Source: Cycas panzhihuaensis (taxonomy: Eukaryota > Cycadophyta). From it: a stretch of 64,000 bases of DNA. The DNA is taken from NCBI GenBank assembly GCA_023213395.1, contig CM041465.1, forward strand, positions 132,067,741-132,131,740, read 5' to 3'. This document shows positions 32,836 to 43,880 of the stretch, in pieces. The first letter of the stretch is position 1. Each line of letters begins with the position of its first letter. The notes below the pieces were generated by a model, which saw nothing but the letters and a program-made list of their open reading frames with translations, did no database searches and was not told the origin of the DNA. The translations under genes were made by a program, and so were the position numbers.

Positions 32836-33071
32836 TGTTGGAAAATAGAACTTGCAATAAGATATTTGCAAACAAAACAAAACAGAATAAAAGCACCTCC
32901 ACAGGATCAAACGGTACCCTTAAGGTACCTCCATTGTATTAACAAAACATCATTACAACATCCCTTACAACATATGATACACTATGTGTGTATTTATAAT
33001 ATATGACATGATGGAGAGAGTGGGATCCACTTGCATGTGGGACAAAACAAATGTGCATTAATATTCCAACA
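32836..33071 (-). repeat. TR-GAG2 5' LTR (236 bp)
   Basis: Same length as the 25053 copy with nine substitutions and no gaps by eye. Confidence 0.95.
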
Positions 33072-33465
33072 CAAATAGGGTGCAATAAGCTTCAATCGAA
33101 GTTTTTTGGACCCTATAAAATCTTGGCTAAAATTGGAGATGTAGCCTACAGATTGGAGCTTCCCCCAGATTGTTAAATACACAATACATTCCATGTTTGT
33201 TGCCTTAAGAGGAAGTTAGGGGAAAGGGTACCAATCCAAGTAGAACTTCTAATATTAGATGAGGAAGAAAGATTATCAGCTGAACTAGAGGGTATCCTTC
33301 AAAAATGCACCAAAAGGTTGCGTTCTTGTGAAATCACAGAATAGCTTATCAAATGGAAAGTAGCAGACAATAGTGAGGTGACATGGGAATGCGAGTAATG
33401 GATGCGACAGTGCCAAATTTTACCAGTGCTTTGAGGGCAAAGCACAATTCTGAAGGGGAGGGACT
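33072..33465 (+). pseudogene. pol: G3 pol piece: integrase C-terminal domain
   Basis: Continues the G3 frame from 25052 after TR-GAG2. FFGPYKILAKIGDVAYRLELPP-type wording near 33098-33165 is the GPF/Y domain, followed by a chromodomain-like end (WKVADNSEVTWECE near 33354-33395). The polypurine tract GAAGGGGAGGGACT ends at 33465. Stops and frame changes are present. Confidence 0.8.
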
Positions 33466-34025
33466 TATAACAACTCCATTAGTTTGGTTGACCTCCCTCA
33501 GCCTATGGAAATCGACCTTAATATAGGGCTCAGAATATACTATTATTTTTCTTATTCTGGCCGACTTCTTAGAGTGGTTATGGTCGACTTATAGGATAGA
33601 ATAAACTCCAATTTATGCCTAGATTCTGGCCAACTTACTTAGGGACCATTTGATCACCTATTTAAGGGCCTTTGGGACCTCATTCTAGGGCATCATGGTG
33701 AATAGTTTGGTTGCCATATTTTGGTCTTAGGGCTGCAGTATCTAGGAGGGAACCTTGCCTCGAAGAGGGTAGTTATAAGAAGGGACATCTCTGTAAATTG
33801 TACTTAATATTTATTCAGTATTATCACATACATCTTATACTCTAGATTAGTATAATCTTGTAGATCTATATTGTATCCATAAGAGGAAATCTCACATATT
33901 CCTTATATTTTTAGTCAGTACTTTTTTGTATATTTACATTTATAACAATAGTAAAAGTGGTACTATTGTATATATTTTCTCTATTTTGTCCGTTTTCATT
34001 CAAGAGATACCTTGGTGTTGCTACA
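33466..34025 (+). repeat. G3 3' LTR (560 bp)
   Basis: Starts TATAACAACTCC (TGTA mutated to TATA) and ends GGTGTTGCTACA. Keeps one GCCGAC core (33560-33565); other sites show C-to-T or G-to-A changes at CpG. Confidence 0.93.
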
Positions 34026-36465
34026 TTTGTTGTTGATGGTATTCCTCTGAAGTAAGCATACTTTGCTAACCTATCGACTACCACAAATATGGCATCCTTG
34101 CCTTATGATCTGGGAAGTCTAGTAATAAAGTCCATGGAAATGTCTTCCCATTTCTAATGCAGTGTGTAATGGTTAGAGTAGACTTGAACTTTTTACATGT
34201 TCGCTTCTATTCCTCTGATAGGAATCACACTCAGATACAAACTTGAGAACGTTTGCTTTCATTCCCTTTTAGTAAAAGGAATCCTGCACGTTTCAATATG
34301 TTTTATCAATCCTTGTATGCCCTGTTGTTGGTATGGAATGAGATTCTTCTGATATAACATTTTTTATCTTAGAAGTACTTGGGATAAATATTTTTCCCTT
34401 CTTTAAAATTAGATCTCCTTGTATTCGAATTTCATGGACTTTTGGTCTCGGATTTCCTCTAGCACTCTTTGTGATAAAGGATCGTCCCTATATTCTTTGA
34501 TCAGCTCTTAGCTCCAATTGGGAGTGGCCCCTGATATTGTTTTAAGGGAAACTTCTCCGCTATTGTCTCCTAGTAATCTTGATAAAGCGTCTGCGATGAC
34601 ATTTTCTTTCCCCTTCTTGTAAACGATACTAAAATCAAAAGTCTGGAGCTTACTAACCCATTTTTATTGTTCATTTGATATTGTTTTTTGATTTAAGAAA
34701 TACTTAAAGCTATCATGATCTATTCAGATGATGAATTTGTTTCCTAATAGATATTGTTGTCACTATTGTATAGCATGCATCATTGCCAACATTTCTTTGT
34801 CATAAATGGATTTGAGTTTTTCTCTATTTTTCAATTTCCTACTTTCCTAGGCAATTGGTCACTCCTCCTGCAATAGAATTGCTTTAATTCCAAAACTTGA
34901 AGCGTCACATTCTGAAGTGAATGGTTGGTAAGAATCTGGGGTTGCCAGAACTAGAGCTATGATCATTGCCTTCTTAAGTCCTTGGAAAACCTCTTTTTGC
35001 CAAAGGGTTCTAGGCAAACATATCCCATTTTGTGAGGTCGATCAGAGTTGATACAATATGGGTGTATCCTTTAATAAACTTATTGAGAAATCCCGCTGCT
35101 CTTAGGAAGCCTCTAACTCCTATCACATTCTTGGGAGTCAGCCAATTGATGATTGCTTAGACCTTTTTTGGATCTACCTTAATTCCTTCTTGCATTATAA
35201 TGTGACCCAAATAGTCAAGCTCCTCTCTCCCAAACGTACATTTCTTTTTGTTTACGTAAAACTAGTTGCTTTGTAATATCAACAGAACTACCCTGATGTG
35301 ATCCAAATGTTGTTTCCATGTTTTTCTATAGATTAAGATATCATTGAAAAAGATTAGCACAAATGTTTGTAGGTAGGGTTTAAATATAGAGTTCATGGTG
35401 CTTTGGAAAGTTGTCAGAGCGTTGGTTAATCCAGAGGGCATGACTTTAAATCCAAATAATCCTTCGTGAGTGTGGAAAGTTGTTTTATATGTCTTCTTCC
35501 TTAATGCATATCTAGTAATACCCAGATCGGAGATCGATTTTCGAAAAGTACCTTGCTCCATGTTTTTCATCCAAATCATCTATTCAAGGAATAGGATAAC
35601 GATTTTTGATGGCTAATTTGTTTAATCCCCAATAATCCACTCACATTCTGTATACTTCATCCTTCTTAGGAGCCACTACGACTGGAGATGCGAATGGGTT
35701 GATACTATTTGCTATATATCCCTGATTTAGAAGTTCGTGGGTGATGTTCTCGATTTCCTTCCTTAAATGATATGGATGTCGATAAGGTTGTATATTTACT
35801 GGAGTTGCACCTCGTACTAGATCAATAGCATGTTGGCATTCGTGTTTTCAGGGAAGCCTTTGTGGTTCCTCAAAAATTGAACTATATTCATCCATGATAT
35901 TTTGAACTTCTGGAGGCACATCTTCTACTGCTATTTTATACCATGTTAGTATGTATGTTGTCGGATTTTTCTTTAATAACCTCTCCATACAATGTGATAA
36001 CACCAATTGTACTGGTGGTGTGTTTGGTGCTTGCAATCTATATTTGCACCCCTTCTAACGAAAACACATAAATTGGGTTATATAGTTATGATGAAAACAT
36101 ATAAATCAAATTCTATAGTTGGTAACTATATTTCCTAGAGTCTGTAGCCATTATATTCCTAAAACTGTGTCTACTCCTCCTATTGGCATTGCAAACATGC
36201 ATGTGATTACTGAATAATCTTCAATTTAGAGGCTTACCTTCTGACAATAACCTCCATATGCCATAGTTTTTCCATTTGTAATGGAAACTTGGAAAGTGTT
36301 TAAAGATTGGACTGATAATCTCAAATTTTTTGCTATGGTCCTGATGATGAAATTGTGAGTGCTACCATTGTCTACAAGGATTGTGATAAGAGCTCCTCTG
36401 ATCGTTCCTTGAAATCTAAGAATCCAAGGAGTGGCATTTTGTCCAATGATGGCCTATAATGAAAT
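34026..36465 (-). pseudogene. pol: G2 pol remnant (protease, RT, RNase H, integrase start)
   Basis: Read leftward: protease LVDNGSTHNFI near 36375-36340, its Asp retained; RT from about 35800 with INPFASPVVVAPKKD, KIDLRSGYY near 35540 and THEGLFGFKVMPSGLTNA (35262-35579 frame). The catalytic box is FFNDIL near 35350: first Asp is Asn. RNase H and LPTTGHTRIDKTY of the integrase zinc region near 34320 follow, ending where G3 was inserted. Stops and shifts throughout. Confidence 0.87.
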
Positions 36466-37554
36466 CTAGACATTTTCAGTATCTACTTCCAAAATCTCAT
36501 CTACTTCAGTTTCATTTTTTGGCCCTTGATTCTCTCCTTTTTGTTCTTCTTCTTGAATTTCCATATCTTTGTTGTTAATCATAAATACTTTCTTTGCGAG
36601 ACTTCGATGTTCTCTATTCCATTTTTCCATGCATTTGAAACACATTCCTTTCTTGAGGTGTTCATCTCTAGTTGTTCTGCTTGCCTCGCTTGCATTTTTC
36701 ACTACTAGTGGGGGATCTTCCTTTGTACCTGATTTGGTCCAATTTGGATTAGATCCCTGTTGCTAATATGGAGTTGGCTCATTTCTACGTATGTAGGCAT
36801 GTCTACTCTCCTTGAACTCTGCTTCAATATTTTTCGCAAGCTTAATTCCATCCTAAATATTTGTGGCTCCCATTGTCTTAATGCAATATCTGATCAATCA
36901 TTTGAGTCTGCTTATGTACGTTTCCATGATGCATTCTGCTGAGATACATTCTGTGACTAAGCATTAGAGGGCCTAGAACTGCTCTATATATTCTTGTACT
37001 GATCCATTTTGCTGTAATCGTGTTAATTGAGCAAAATTATTGGTATTCTAAGAATCTTCATACTGGCTTATTAGGCATGCTTTTAGATATTCCCATGATT
37101 TGGGAAAAAGGCCTGTATTGGTCTTCTTCCACCAATGGAACCATTTCAAAGCCCTTCCATATAAATGGAGACATGTCGTTGATATTTTATCCTTGCCAGT
37201 TAATCCGTACACCTAAAAGTATGTTTCCATGTGTAATATCCAAATTTGGATGTCTCTTGATCTATCTAGATCAAATGTTTCTAGTGCAAACTTAGTCCTT
37301 GTAAGATCGTGATCTAATTGGAGACTCCTCTAATTTCGTCATTCATAACACACCCCATTAAATCTTCTTGAATCACTTTGTGGGCCATTCCTCTAGACAT
37401 CATTTTCTTGGTTTTTAACTCCACATGATAATTCTCCTTCTTTTATGAAAACTTCTAATTTTGTATCTTTGAATTGATTCAACCACTGATCCGTGTTGTC
37501 TAGAAGTTTAGTCATTTTGTCTTCCATTGTTGAGATTTGGTCCTGATTCACCAT
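36466..37554 (-). pseudogene. gag: G2 gag remnant
   Basis: Likely start ATG at 37554 (MVNQDQISTMEDKMTKL), with a gypsy gag body (LDRSRDIQIWILHMETYF near 37290-37230) and a zinc knuckle in the 36466-36702 frame (MCFKCMEKWNREHRS) whose last Cys is replaced by Ser, as the G3 knuckle lost its own. Several stops break it. Confidence 0.82.
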
Positions 37555-37596
37555 TTTGTTAAGAAGGAGACTTTTCCTTGATCTTAGTTCTGTCTT

Positions 37597-37612
37597 GGGG
37601 GGGGGGGGGGGG
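37597..37612 (+). repeat. Run of 16 G
   Basis: A pure G run 43 bp upstream of the G2 gag start (C run in the element sense). Either slippage in the genome or uncertain base calling. Confidence 0.85.
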
Positions 37613-37669
37613 TGTAAATTTTGGGCCTATTCTTTCAGGCTTACTTCCAAATTCCCACCTCAGAATGAA

Positions 37670-37681
37670 GCTCTGATACCA
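37670..37681 (-). other. G2 primer-binding site
   Basis: TGGTATCAGAGC on the minus strand, two bases from the LTR; exact match. Confidence 0.92.
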
Positions 37682-37683
37682 CT

Positions 37684-38113
37684 TGAAGTGGCATGAACCG
37701 ATCTTTTGGAAATAAAAGAGCCAAAGCAGAGGAAAAGTATGCAAAATATATGCTTTCTACTGAATTGAATATAAATATGAATAATATACTGCTTTATAAT
37801 ATGAATAAATATGTTGAATATTGAAGAATATTAAGTATAACTTACAAAGTTACTTCTACTTATAATTCTTCCTCTTTGAGGCAAGGTTCCCTCCAACACA
37901 ATTGTAGCTCTAGAGCCAAAAATATGGTAGCCAACACTTCCACACAGATGCTTAGGAATGGGGCCTCGTACTTCTTTAAATAGGCAGCTGCTCTGTCATG
38001 ATGGAAGTTGGCCAGAATGGGGGCAATATTGGGAATAATACCACTTGGGAAGTAAGTCAGAAATTGGCATAGAAGTCAGCCAGAATATCTTTAGAATCAA
38101 GGGGGTTGCTACA
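37684..38113 (-). repeat. G2 5' LTR (430 bp)
   Basis: Plus strand TGAAGTGGCATG to GGTTGCTACA. Its DRE-type words are decayed at CpG (AGTTGGCC, AGTCAGCC) where the 3' LTR keeps GTCGGC. Confidence 0.92.
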
Positions 38114-39550
38114 TAACATTAAGTTGTTTCTTGCAACTCCATGAAACAACATGTGAACCAAGGGTGAAGCAATATCCTGAGGTCAAGTGACTGCTATCCT
38201 GGCATCTTGCCGAATTAGAATTTGAGAACCCCTCCAAGATGAAGTTTTCATTATGCGTATAATACAGGCCATGTTACAATGTGCCTTTCAGATATCTCAG
38301 TATATGTTTTGTTGCATTCCAATGCTTCTGATTAGGCTAAGACAGGTATCTGGAACAAATTCCAACTGTAAATGAAAGATTCGGTCTAATGTTTGTCAAG
38401 TAGATTAGGCTACCCACTAGTTGTTGATATAATGTGGGATCTACTAGTGCTGCTTCCTCTTCAAGTGACGATTTAGTTCCATTCTCCCTGGGTGTAGGCG
38501 ATGGTTTGCATTCCTCCATTCGGAATCACTGCAAAATGTCCCAAGAATATTTGGCTTGGAAAATGAAGATATGACTTGGCTGTTGCCACACCTCCATGCC
38601 TAAGAAATAATAGAGATGTCCAAGATCAATCATTTCAAAACTGCTCTTAAGCTCATGCTAGCTAATTTGTATCATCTTAGTGTCACTTCCAGTGATCACT
38701 AAGTCATGAACATATAAAATGACAAAGATAGCATGGTTATTCCTAACTTTTATGTACAAGCTGGGATCTGATGAGGATCAATGATATTCGTGTCTAAAAA
38801 AATAATCATCAATTTTTGAGTACTATGCTTTTGGGGCCTGCTTTAAACTACAGAAAGCCTTCTTGAGGTGATAGACCAAATGTTCTTTGCCATGTGCAAC
38901 ATAACCAGGAGGTTGCTCCAAATAAACCTCCTCTTGAAGATCACCATTAGGAGATGCACTCTTCACGTCCATCTGATAGATTGGCCATTTGTATTCAGTA
39001 GCTAAGGCCAGTATGAGTCTGATGGTGTTCATATTTATTATAGGTACAAAGGTCTCCTCATAGTCAATGCCTTCCTTTTGTTTGAATCCTTTTACAACTA
39101 GTCGAGCTTTATGACACTCGATTGAACCATTAGATTGGAATTTTATTTTATATATCCATTTACAACTAATTGCCTATTTATTCTTAGACAGTTCTACCAA
39201 ATCCTAAGTTCCATTATTTTCAATAGAATGGATTTTTTCATCCATTCTATTGAAAATAATAGATTTTCTATAGAATGGATTTTTTCATCCATGGCAGCTT
39301 TCCAGTTTTCACTTTTACATGCCTTCTCAAAAGTGGAAGGCTCATCTACATAAAGCACTTTCGCCATAAGTGCATAGTTGACATATTGCTGCCTTGTTTT
39401 TTATGGACGTATTCCTTCTATGACTTGATTGTCCTGTACGGCCTGAGTGTACCATTTGGGTAGCTTCTTTGTGGATGTAACTTGAACTCCAATATCCTGG
39501 GCTTGCAGTGGTTAAGCAACAGAAGGGCTATTAGGGTCAAGTGGAGCTAT
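38114..39550 (-). pseudogene. pol: Copia-2 pol piece: RT and RNase H N-terminal part
   Basis: Read leftward from about 39480 (KLPKWYTQAV wording). RT motifs: ALATEYKWPIYQMDVKSA and [13 protein letters not shown] near 38990-38905, then YVHD near 38713-38702 where copia has YVDD, so the first catalytic Asp is His. TNIRPNLSFTVGICSRY near 38400-38345 precedes RNase H. It ends at SCKKQLNV where G2 inserted, and resumes at 14134. Confidence 0.85.
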
Positions 39551-40720
39551 TCATATAGATGGAGCTGAAGTAGACGAAGAAGCAATAGGAGAAGATGAAG
39601 AACATGGTGTGGAAGATTGTGAGGGAAGGATGTTTTCAACAATCTGCTTGCCTTTGTCAAGAGGAGGATGGATGGATGCTTGTTCCAACTCCTCACTATC
39701 CTCAACAAAAATTACATCTCTAGAAATATGCATTTTTTGGGGATGGGATCATACACTCTATATGCTTTGTGGCTAAGAGAGTAACCAATGAAAATACATT
39801 TGAGACTATTATCATCCAACTTCTTTCTTTGCTGTCAGGGAATGTGCATATAAATAGTACACCCAAAAGTACACAAATGGTTGACTGTTGACTTTTTGCC
39901 AGACCATGCCTCCTCTGGTGCTACTGTGTGGAATGCTTCTACCCAATAGGAAAGAGGAAGCCCTTTTGCATGCATCATGGCTTTGGCTTTGTTGGCCAAC
40001 ATTCTATTCATCCTCTCAAATCTTCCATTCTGTTGAGGTATGTGTGGAGGAGTGAGTTGTCTTTTGATTCCATGGTCTTTGTAGAACTGGTTAAAGTCTC
40101 TTGAGGTAAATTCACCTCCATTGTCAGATCTCAACATTTTGATTGAGTAATCTGACTCATTTTCCACCTCAAGTTTGAAATTCTTGAATTTTTCTAATGC
40201 TTCAGATTTGTGTTTGATGAAGTAAACCCAAACCTTGTGTGAAAAGTCATCAATGAAGGTGATGTAGTACAAAGCTCCTCCAAGAGATGATGTTGACATG
40301 CGTCCTTATAAGTCTGTGTACCAGCTACAAAGGTTGTGATGCACACCATACTTTACCTTTAGAAAGAGGCTCACAATGTTGTTTTCGCATAATACATGCT
40401 TCACAAAGACATTTTGATGTTGATATCTTTGGAAGCCTATACACCATGCTTTTGTTAAGCATCATTTTGATGTTGTCTAGGCTTAAGTGGCCTAGCGTGT
40501 TATGATAAAGTTGCTCTTTGGTCATATATTGCGTGACAGAATATGTTGGAGCAGTATCAAGTGTAATATTTAAAGCATCTAATTTGTAAAGGCCATCGTC
40601 TTCATGATCAATAACAACCACTTGATCATTTTTATCACTAATGGCACATTTCCCACCTTTAAACAATATGCTTATCTGTTGTTTATCTAGCTGACTAATA
40701 GATAAGAGACTTTTATGCAT
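39551..40720 (-). pseudogene. pol: Copia-2 pol piece: integrase
   Basis: The 40325-40720 frame has the pre-integrase and zinc region (HNTLGHLSLDNI, CEACIMRKQH). The 39835-40299 frame has [28 protein letters not shown] and the third acid in GRFERMNRM. The C-terminal linker is Ser/Pro-rich (39551-39733). Frame changes occur near 40300 and 39740. Confidence 0.87.
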
Positions 40721-41951
40721 AGAAGGTATCGAGTAAGCATCACCTGTGGAAAATGTGGAAGTAGGGCGATCTGGAGAATGAAAGGAGGCAATTTTGCTTA
40801 CTCTAAATATCTAAACTGTCTCATTGTTGCCAAAAGTAACCGTTTGCCCTCTTCCTTGTTGAACATCATAGAGCAACTCTTCATCACTAGTCATGTGTCG
40901 AGATGCTCCCAAATCAATAATCCATGTGCTATCACTTTGTGAGTTGTGATAAGCACAAAACAATTTGTCTTCATTAGCAAATTGATATTTGTGGTGTTGA
41001 TTGCCATCTCTAAAGCCCCCCCTTTCTCTATGACTTCTTCGAAATCCACCTCGATTTGGTCTAGGGGGTTGTTGCTGTTGACTCTACTACTGTCTTGGTT
41101 GTTGTTGCCTTTGTCGTTGTCTTGGTTGTTGGAATTGTTGTTGCTGTTGCATGTCGGACTGCCATTTCTGACACTCAGGTGTAATGTGGCCCATCTTAAC
41201 ATAATAATAGCTCATGATATTGGCTTTTGATGTGCCAATACTTATGTTCCCAAACTGTTTGTGAAGATTTTATTTGGGATTCTGCTTGCTTTTGTGCTTG
41301 ACCATGAAAGCTCCCAAAGTAGAAGGTGTACCCTGTCCTGAGTAGATTTACTCCTCCCGTAGTGGAAAACTTTCAAGTTGGTTGAAAATCATTGAGCCAA
41401 GTGTAGTATCTCGTGTAACTGATGAGATGAAGCATTGTACTCCCTTGGAAGTGCATGAAGAGTGGTAGTAACAAGGTCTTCATTAGAAACTAGTTTGCCA
41501 AGTGTAGTTAACTCATTACTGATTTCTTCAATAGAAGATAAGAAAGCAATCATAGGTTCAATGTATCTTAATGTAAACAACTTGCCCTTAGTCATTACAA
41601 TGCGAGCATCATCTCGCCTTTTATACAAAGAGATCAAAGTATCCCAAGCTTCTTTAGAGGTATGAGCCGAGCAATATTTTGAGCAACATTTGAATCTACA
41701 ATCATATGAATAAAGGCTAAGGCAATTTCATCCTTAGCTTCCCATGTAGCAACCAAAGCATGATCAAGCTGAATAATAATATTTTTATCAAGTGGACTCT
41801 CATGTGGAACAAGCTAGGGATTAGTCCCAGATACAAACTTCCAAAATTCATTCATAATCAACAAGTTCTTAGTTTGCCTTTTCCACTTTACGTAGTTATC
41901 TTGTCCATTCAACTTGATAGCACATGCATTAAGCATATTGATAGTAGCCAT
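40721..41951 (-). pseudogene. gag: Copia-2 gag and protease remnant
   Basis: Gag starts at 41951 (MATINMLNACAIKLNGQDNY), matching Copia-1 and Copia-3. SLYKRRDDARIVMTKGKLF follows in the 41389-41637 frame. The zinc knuckle near 41215 reads SYYYVKMGHITPEC: both leading Cys are lost. Protease near 40910 reads IIDLGASRHMT, with Asp kept and Ser changed to Leu. A Gln/Asn-rich run (41100-41160) is encoded between them. Confidence 0.83.
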
Positions 41952-42879
41952 GATGTTAAAGTTGTTTAAAAGTTCTTGAAGCTAGCAGATGACTTGGAGA
42001 CTGCAGACTTTCGCCACCTAAGTTCCATCTTCAAGTACACCAACAAACTTGATCTTATAAGGAAGATCTAACAATTGAAGAGAGTGATGAAAAGTGGAGG
42101 GCTAGGCAAATAGTTGGTCCAACCCTAATATTTTTAAATAGATCTAATAGTTAGCCAAGTCAAATTTAGGACAAGTGATGTAGGGTTGATCTGCACGTTC
42201 GTACCATGATTTCCTTGGGATTCACAGCCCCACAAAATGCTAATTTTAATGAAGTATGCTAAGAGAACAAGCCACCACAACAATCGTTAGGACTTTAAAA
42301 TTGTTCTAACTAGCCCCAAATAAAGTGATTTTTATTAAAAAAGTGATTTTGAGCCCTTTTTATGACTTAGGGCATGTAGGTCACCACGTAAGAAGCTTTA
42401 TAAAATTAAGTACAATGTGAATTTTTCACAAAAAGTACATAAATGACTGAAAAACCACTTGATTTGAATTAATTTTTACATTTGCAATTTTTTTATGTGC
42501 AAAAATAACTCAAAAAAATAAAAAAGGGCTAAATTGGTTTTAAAATGATTAAATATCATAAAAATCATTTATAAAGCACAAACTTTAGAAAACAAGAAAT
42601 ATTAAAAAAGGAATATTCCTTGTATATCCCTTTTGATATAATTTAAAGTTGAATCGGTAAAGTTAAATTATCAAAATTTTCAAAAAAATGCACCTGGTAG
42701 CGTCTTTGCGACTTTGACTTGCTTCAGGCAGAGAGATCTTTTCATATAGTGCTCCGATCAAGACAAAAATTTAGGAGTAGCTTTGCTATGGGCCAAAGAA
42801 GATGGTCTCTCAAATTTCATGTGATTTCGTGCACTCCGGAAGAAATGGGAGCCAAATATTGATTTTGATGGACGCATGG
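41952..42879 (-). other. Copia-2 leader, first part
   Basis: Leader homologous to those of Copia-1 and Copia-3 in reverse complement, for example the word before gag and GGTCACCACG near 42390 matching the GCATGGTGACC repeat marker. It continues at 50946-51490 beyond the solo LTR. AT-rich with no gene. Confidence 0.75.
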
Positions 42880-43093
42880 TGTTAAGCCTTATGTTTACAT
42901 GTTAAGCATATGTACTTTATTTTCATGTATATTTATACTTTATGGGGTGACTTATCACATAAGTAATAAAGTGCACATCCACATTCTTTCCTAGTGACCT
43001 AACATTGTGACTTAAGGGTTAACATGACCCTTATGCACTTTTGCTCACTTAAGAGCCCAAAAGGACACATTTCCTACATGCAAAGGATGTAGC

Positions 43094-43123
43094 TTGGATG
43101 TTTGACACTTGTCCAACATCCAA
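43094..43123 (+). repeat. LTR hairpin, solo LTR
   Basis: TTGGATGTTTGACA, loop CT, TGTCCAACATCCAA: 14-base arms with one mismatch. TCAAACATCCA recurs at 43140, an extra arm copy. Confidence 0.75.
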
Positions 43124-43311
43124 CACCTTAGGTCAGGTGTCAAACATCCAGCACCTTAGGTCTCTTTTGTAACTCTATATATTGAGACCACTTCTCATGT
43201 TTCTCGTATAGAGTTTGAACTGTATTGTTATGCTGCCAGTTTGCTAATCAAACCGATATTCATTTGGAGATTGGACCAGTTTCATCTCCTCCACATTTTG
43301 GTATCATCTTG

Positions 43312-43866
43312 TGTTAAACCTTATGTTTATATGTTAAGATAATGTACTTTTATTTTCATGTAATATGTGTACTTTTTACTTTAGGGGTGACTTATCACTT
43401 AAGTGATAAAGTACACACCCACATTCTTTCTAGTGACACAACGTTGTCACTAAAGGGTCAAATGGACCCTCATGCATTTTTGCTCACATGAGAGCCCAAA
43501 AGGACACACATGTCCAACATGCAAGACATGTATCTTGGATGTTTGACACTTGTCAAACATCCAAGGCCCTAAGTCTCTCATTTCACTCTATATAATGAGA
43601 CCTCTTCTCCTTGTCTCATAAGAGAGTTGGAGCTGTATTGTTATGCTGTCAGTTTGCTAATCAAACTGTTCATTCTTTGGAGGTTGGACCAATTCCAACT
43701 CCACATGTTGGGTATCATTTTCTCTTGCTCCTTCATTCATGTTTTGTCTCTTTGCTTTCTCTTTACCTTGAGATTATTATACTTGTTTGTATTTCTGCAA
43801 CTAGAACTAGAGTGATCCTAGTTTCTAGATCTAGGGACTGTTGAGGCCATCTAGCCTCTTTTCACA
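43312..43866 (+). repeat. Copia-3 5' LTR (555 bp)
   Basis: TGTTAAACCTTATG to CCTCTTTTCACA. Hairpin at 43534-43565. TATA-like CTATATAATGAG near 43588. Confidence 0.94.
43534..43565 (+). repeat. LTR hairpin, Copia-3 5' LTR
   Basis: Perfect 15-base arms CTTGGATGTTTGACA and its complement around loop CT. Relative to Copia-1, an inner pair is changed on both sides (GCCA/TGGC to GACA/TGTC), keeping the pairing. The 3' LTR has lost the second arm. Confidence 0.85.
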
Positions 43867-43868
43867 TT

Positions 43869-43880
43869 TGGTATTAGAGC
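43869..43880 (+). other. Copia-3 primer-binding site
   Basis: TGGTATTAGAGC, one change from the standard site, two bases after the LTR. Confidence 0.9.

Larger units (their letters stand above)
25053..33071 (-). mobile_element. TR-GAG2: non-autonomous gag-only LTR element, split by Copia-Y
   Basis: Two 236 bp LTRs with flanks CAAAC (25048-25052) and CAAAT (33072-33076), one change. Polypurine tract at 25289 and primer site at 32823 show minus-strand direction. Without Copia-Y it is about 2.9 kb. It encodes an intact gag-like frame and a second acidic frame and nothing else: no protease, integrase or RT. LTRs differ at 9 of 236 positions by eye, 8 of them transitions. Same class as TR-GAG1, different LTR. 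Confidence 0.93.
20330..34025 (+). mobile_element. G3: plus-strand gypsy chromovirus-type element, split by TR-GAG2
   Basis: Two 560 bp LTRs (20330-20889, 33466-34025) flank gag, protease, RT, RNase H and integrase. Flanks TTTGC (20325-20329) and TTTGT (34026-34030) are a duplication with one change. LTRs differ at about 37 of 560 by eye. It inserted into the G2 integrase in the opposite direction. G2 and G3 share gag, protease and RT wording and are related families. Confidence 0.93.
14135..38113 (-). mobile_element. G2: minus-strand gypsy chromovirus-type element, split twice
   Basis: The 3' LTR is 14135-14238 plus 19054-19384 (split by TR-GAG1); the 5' LTR is 37684-38113. The target-site duplication TAACA is perfect (14130-14134, 38114-38118). 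G2 coding sequence runs leftward from 37554 and is split in integrase by G3 (20330-34025). LTRs differ at about 50 of 430 positions by eye. It inserted into Copia-2 RNase H. Confidence 0.92.

Noticed and set aside
22560-34025. Envelope-like third frame in gypsy elements
   Set aside because: No open frame between integrase and 3' LTR in G3 or G2; only a chromodomain-like tail.
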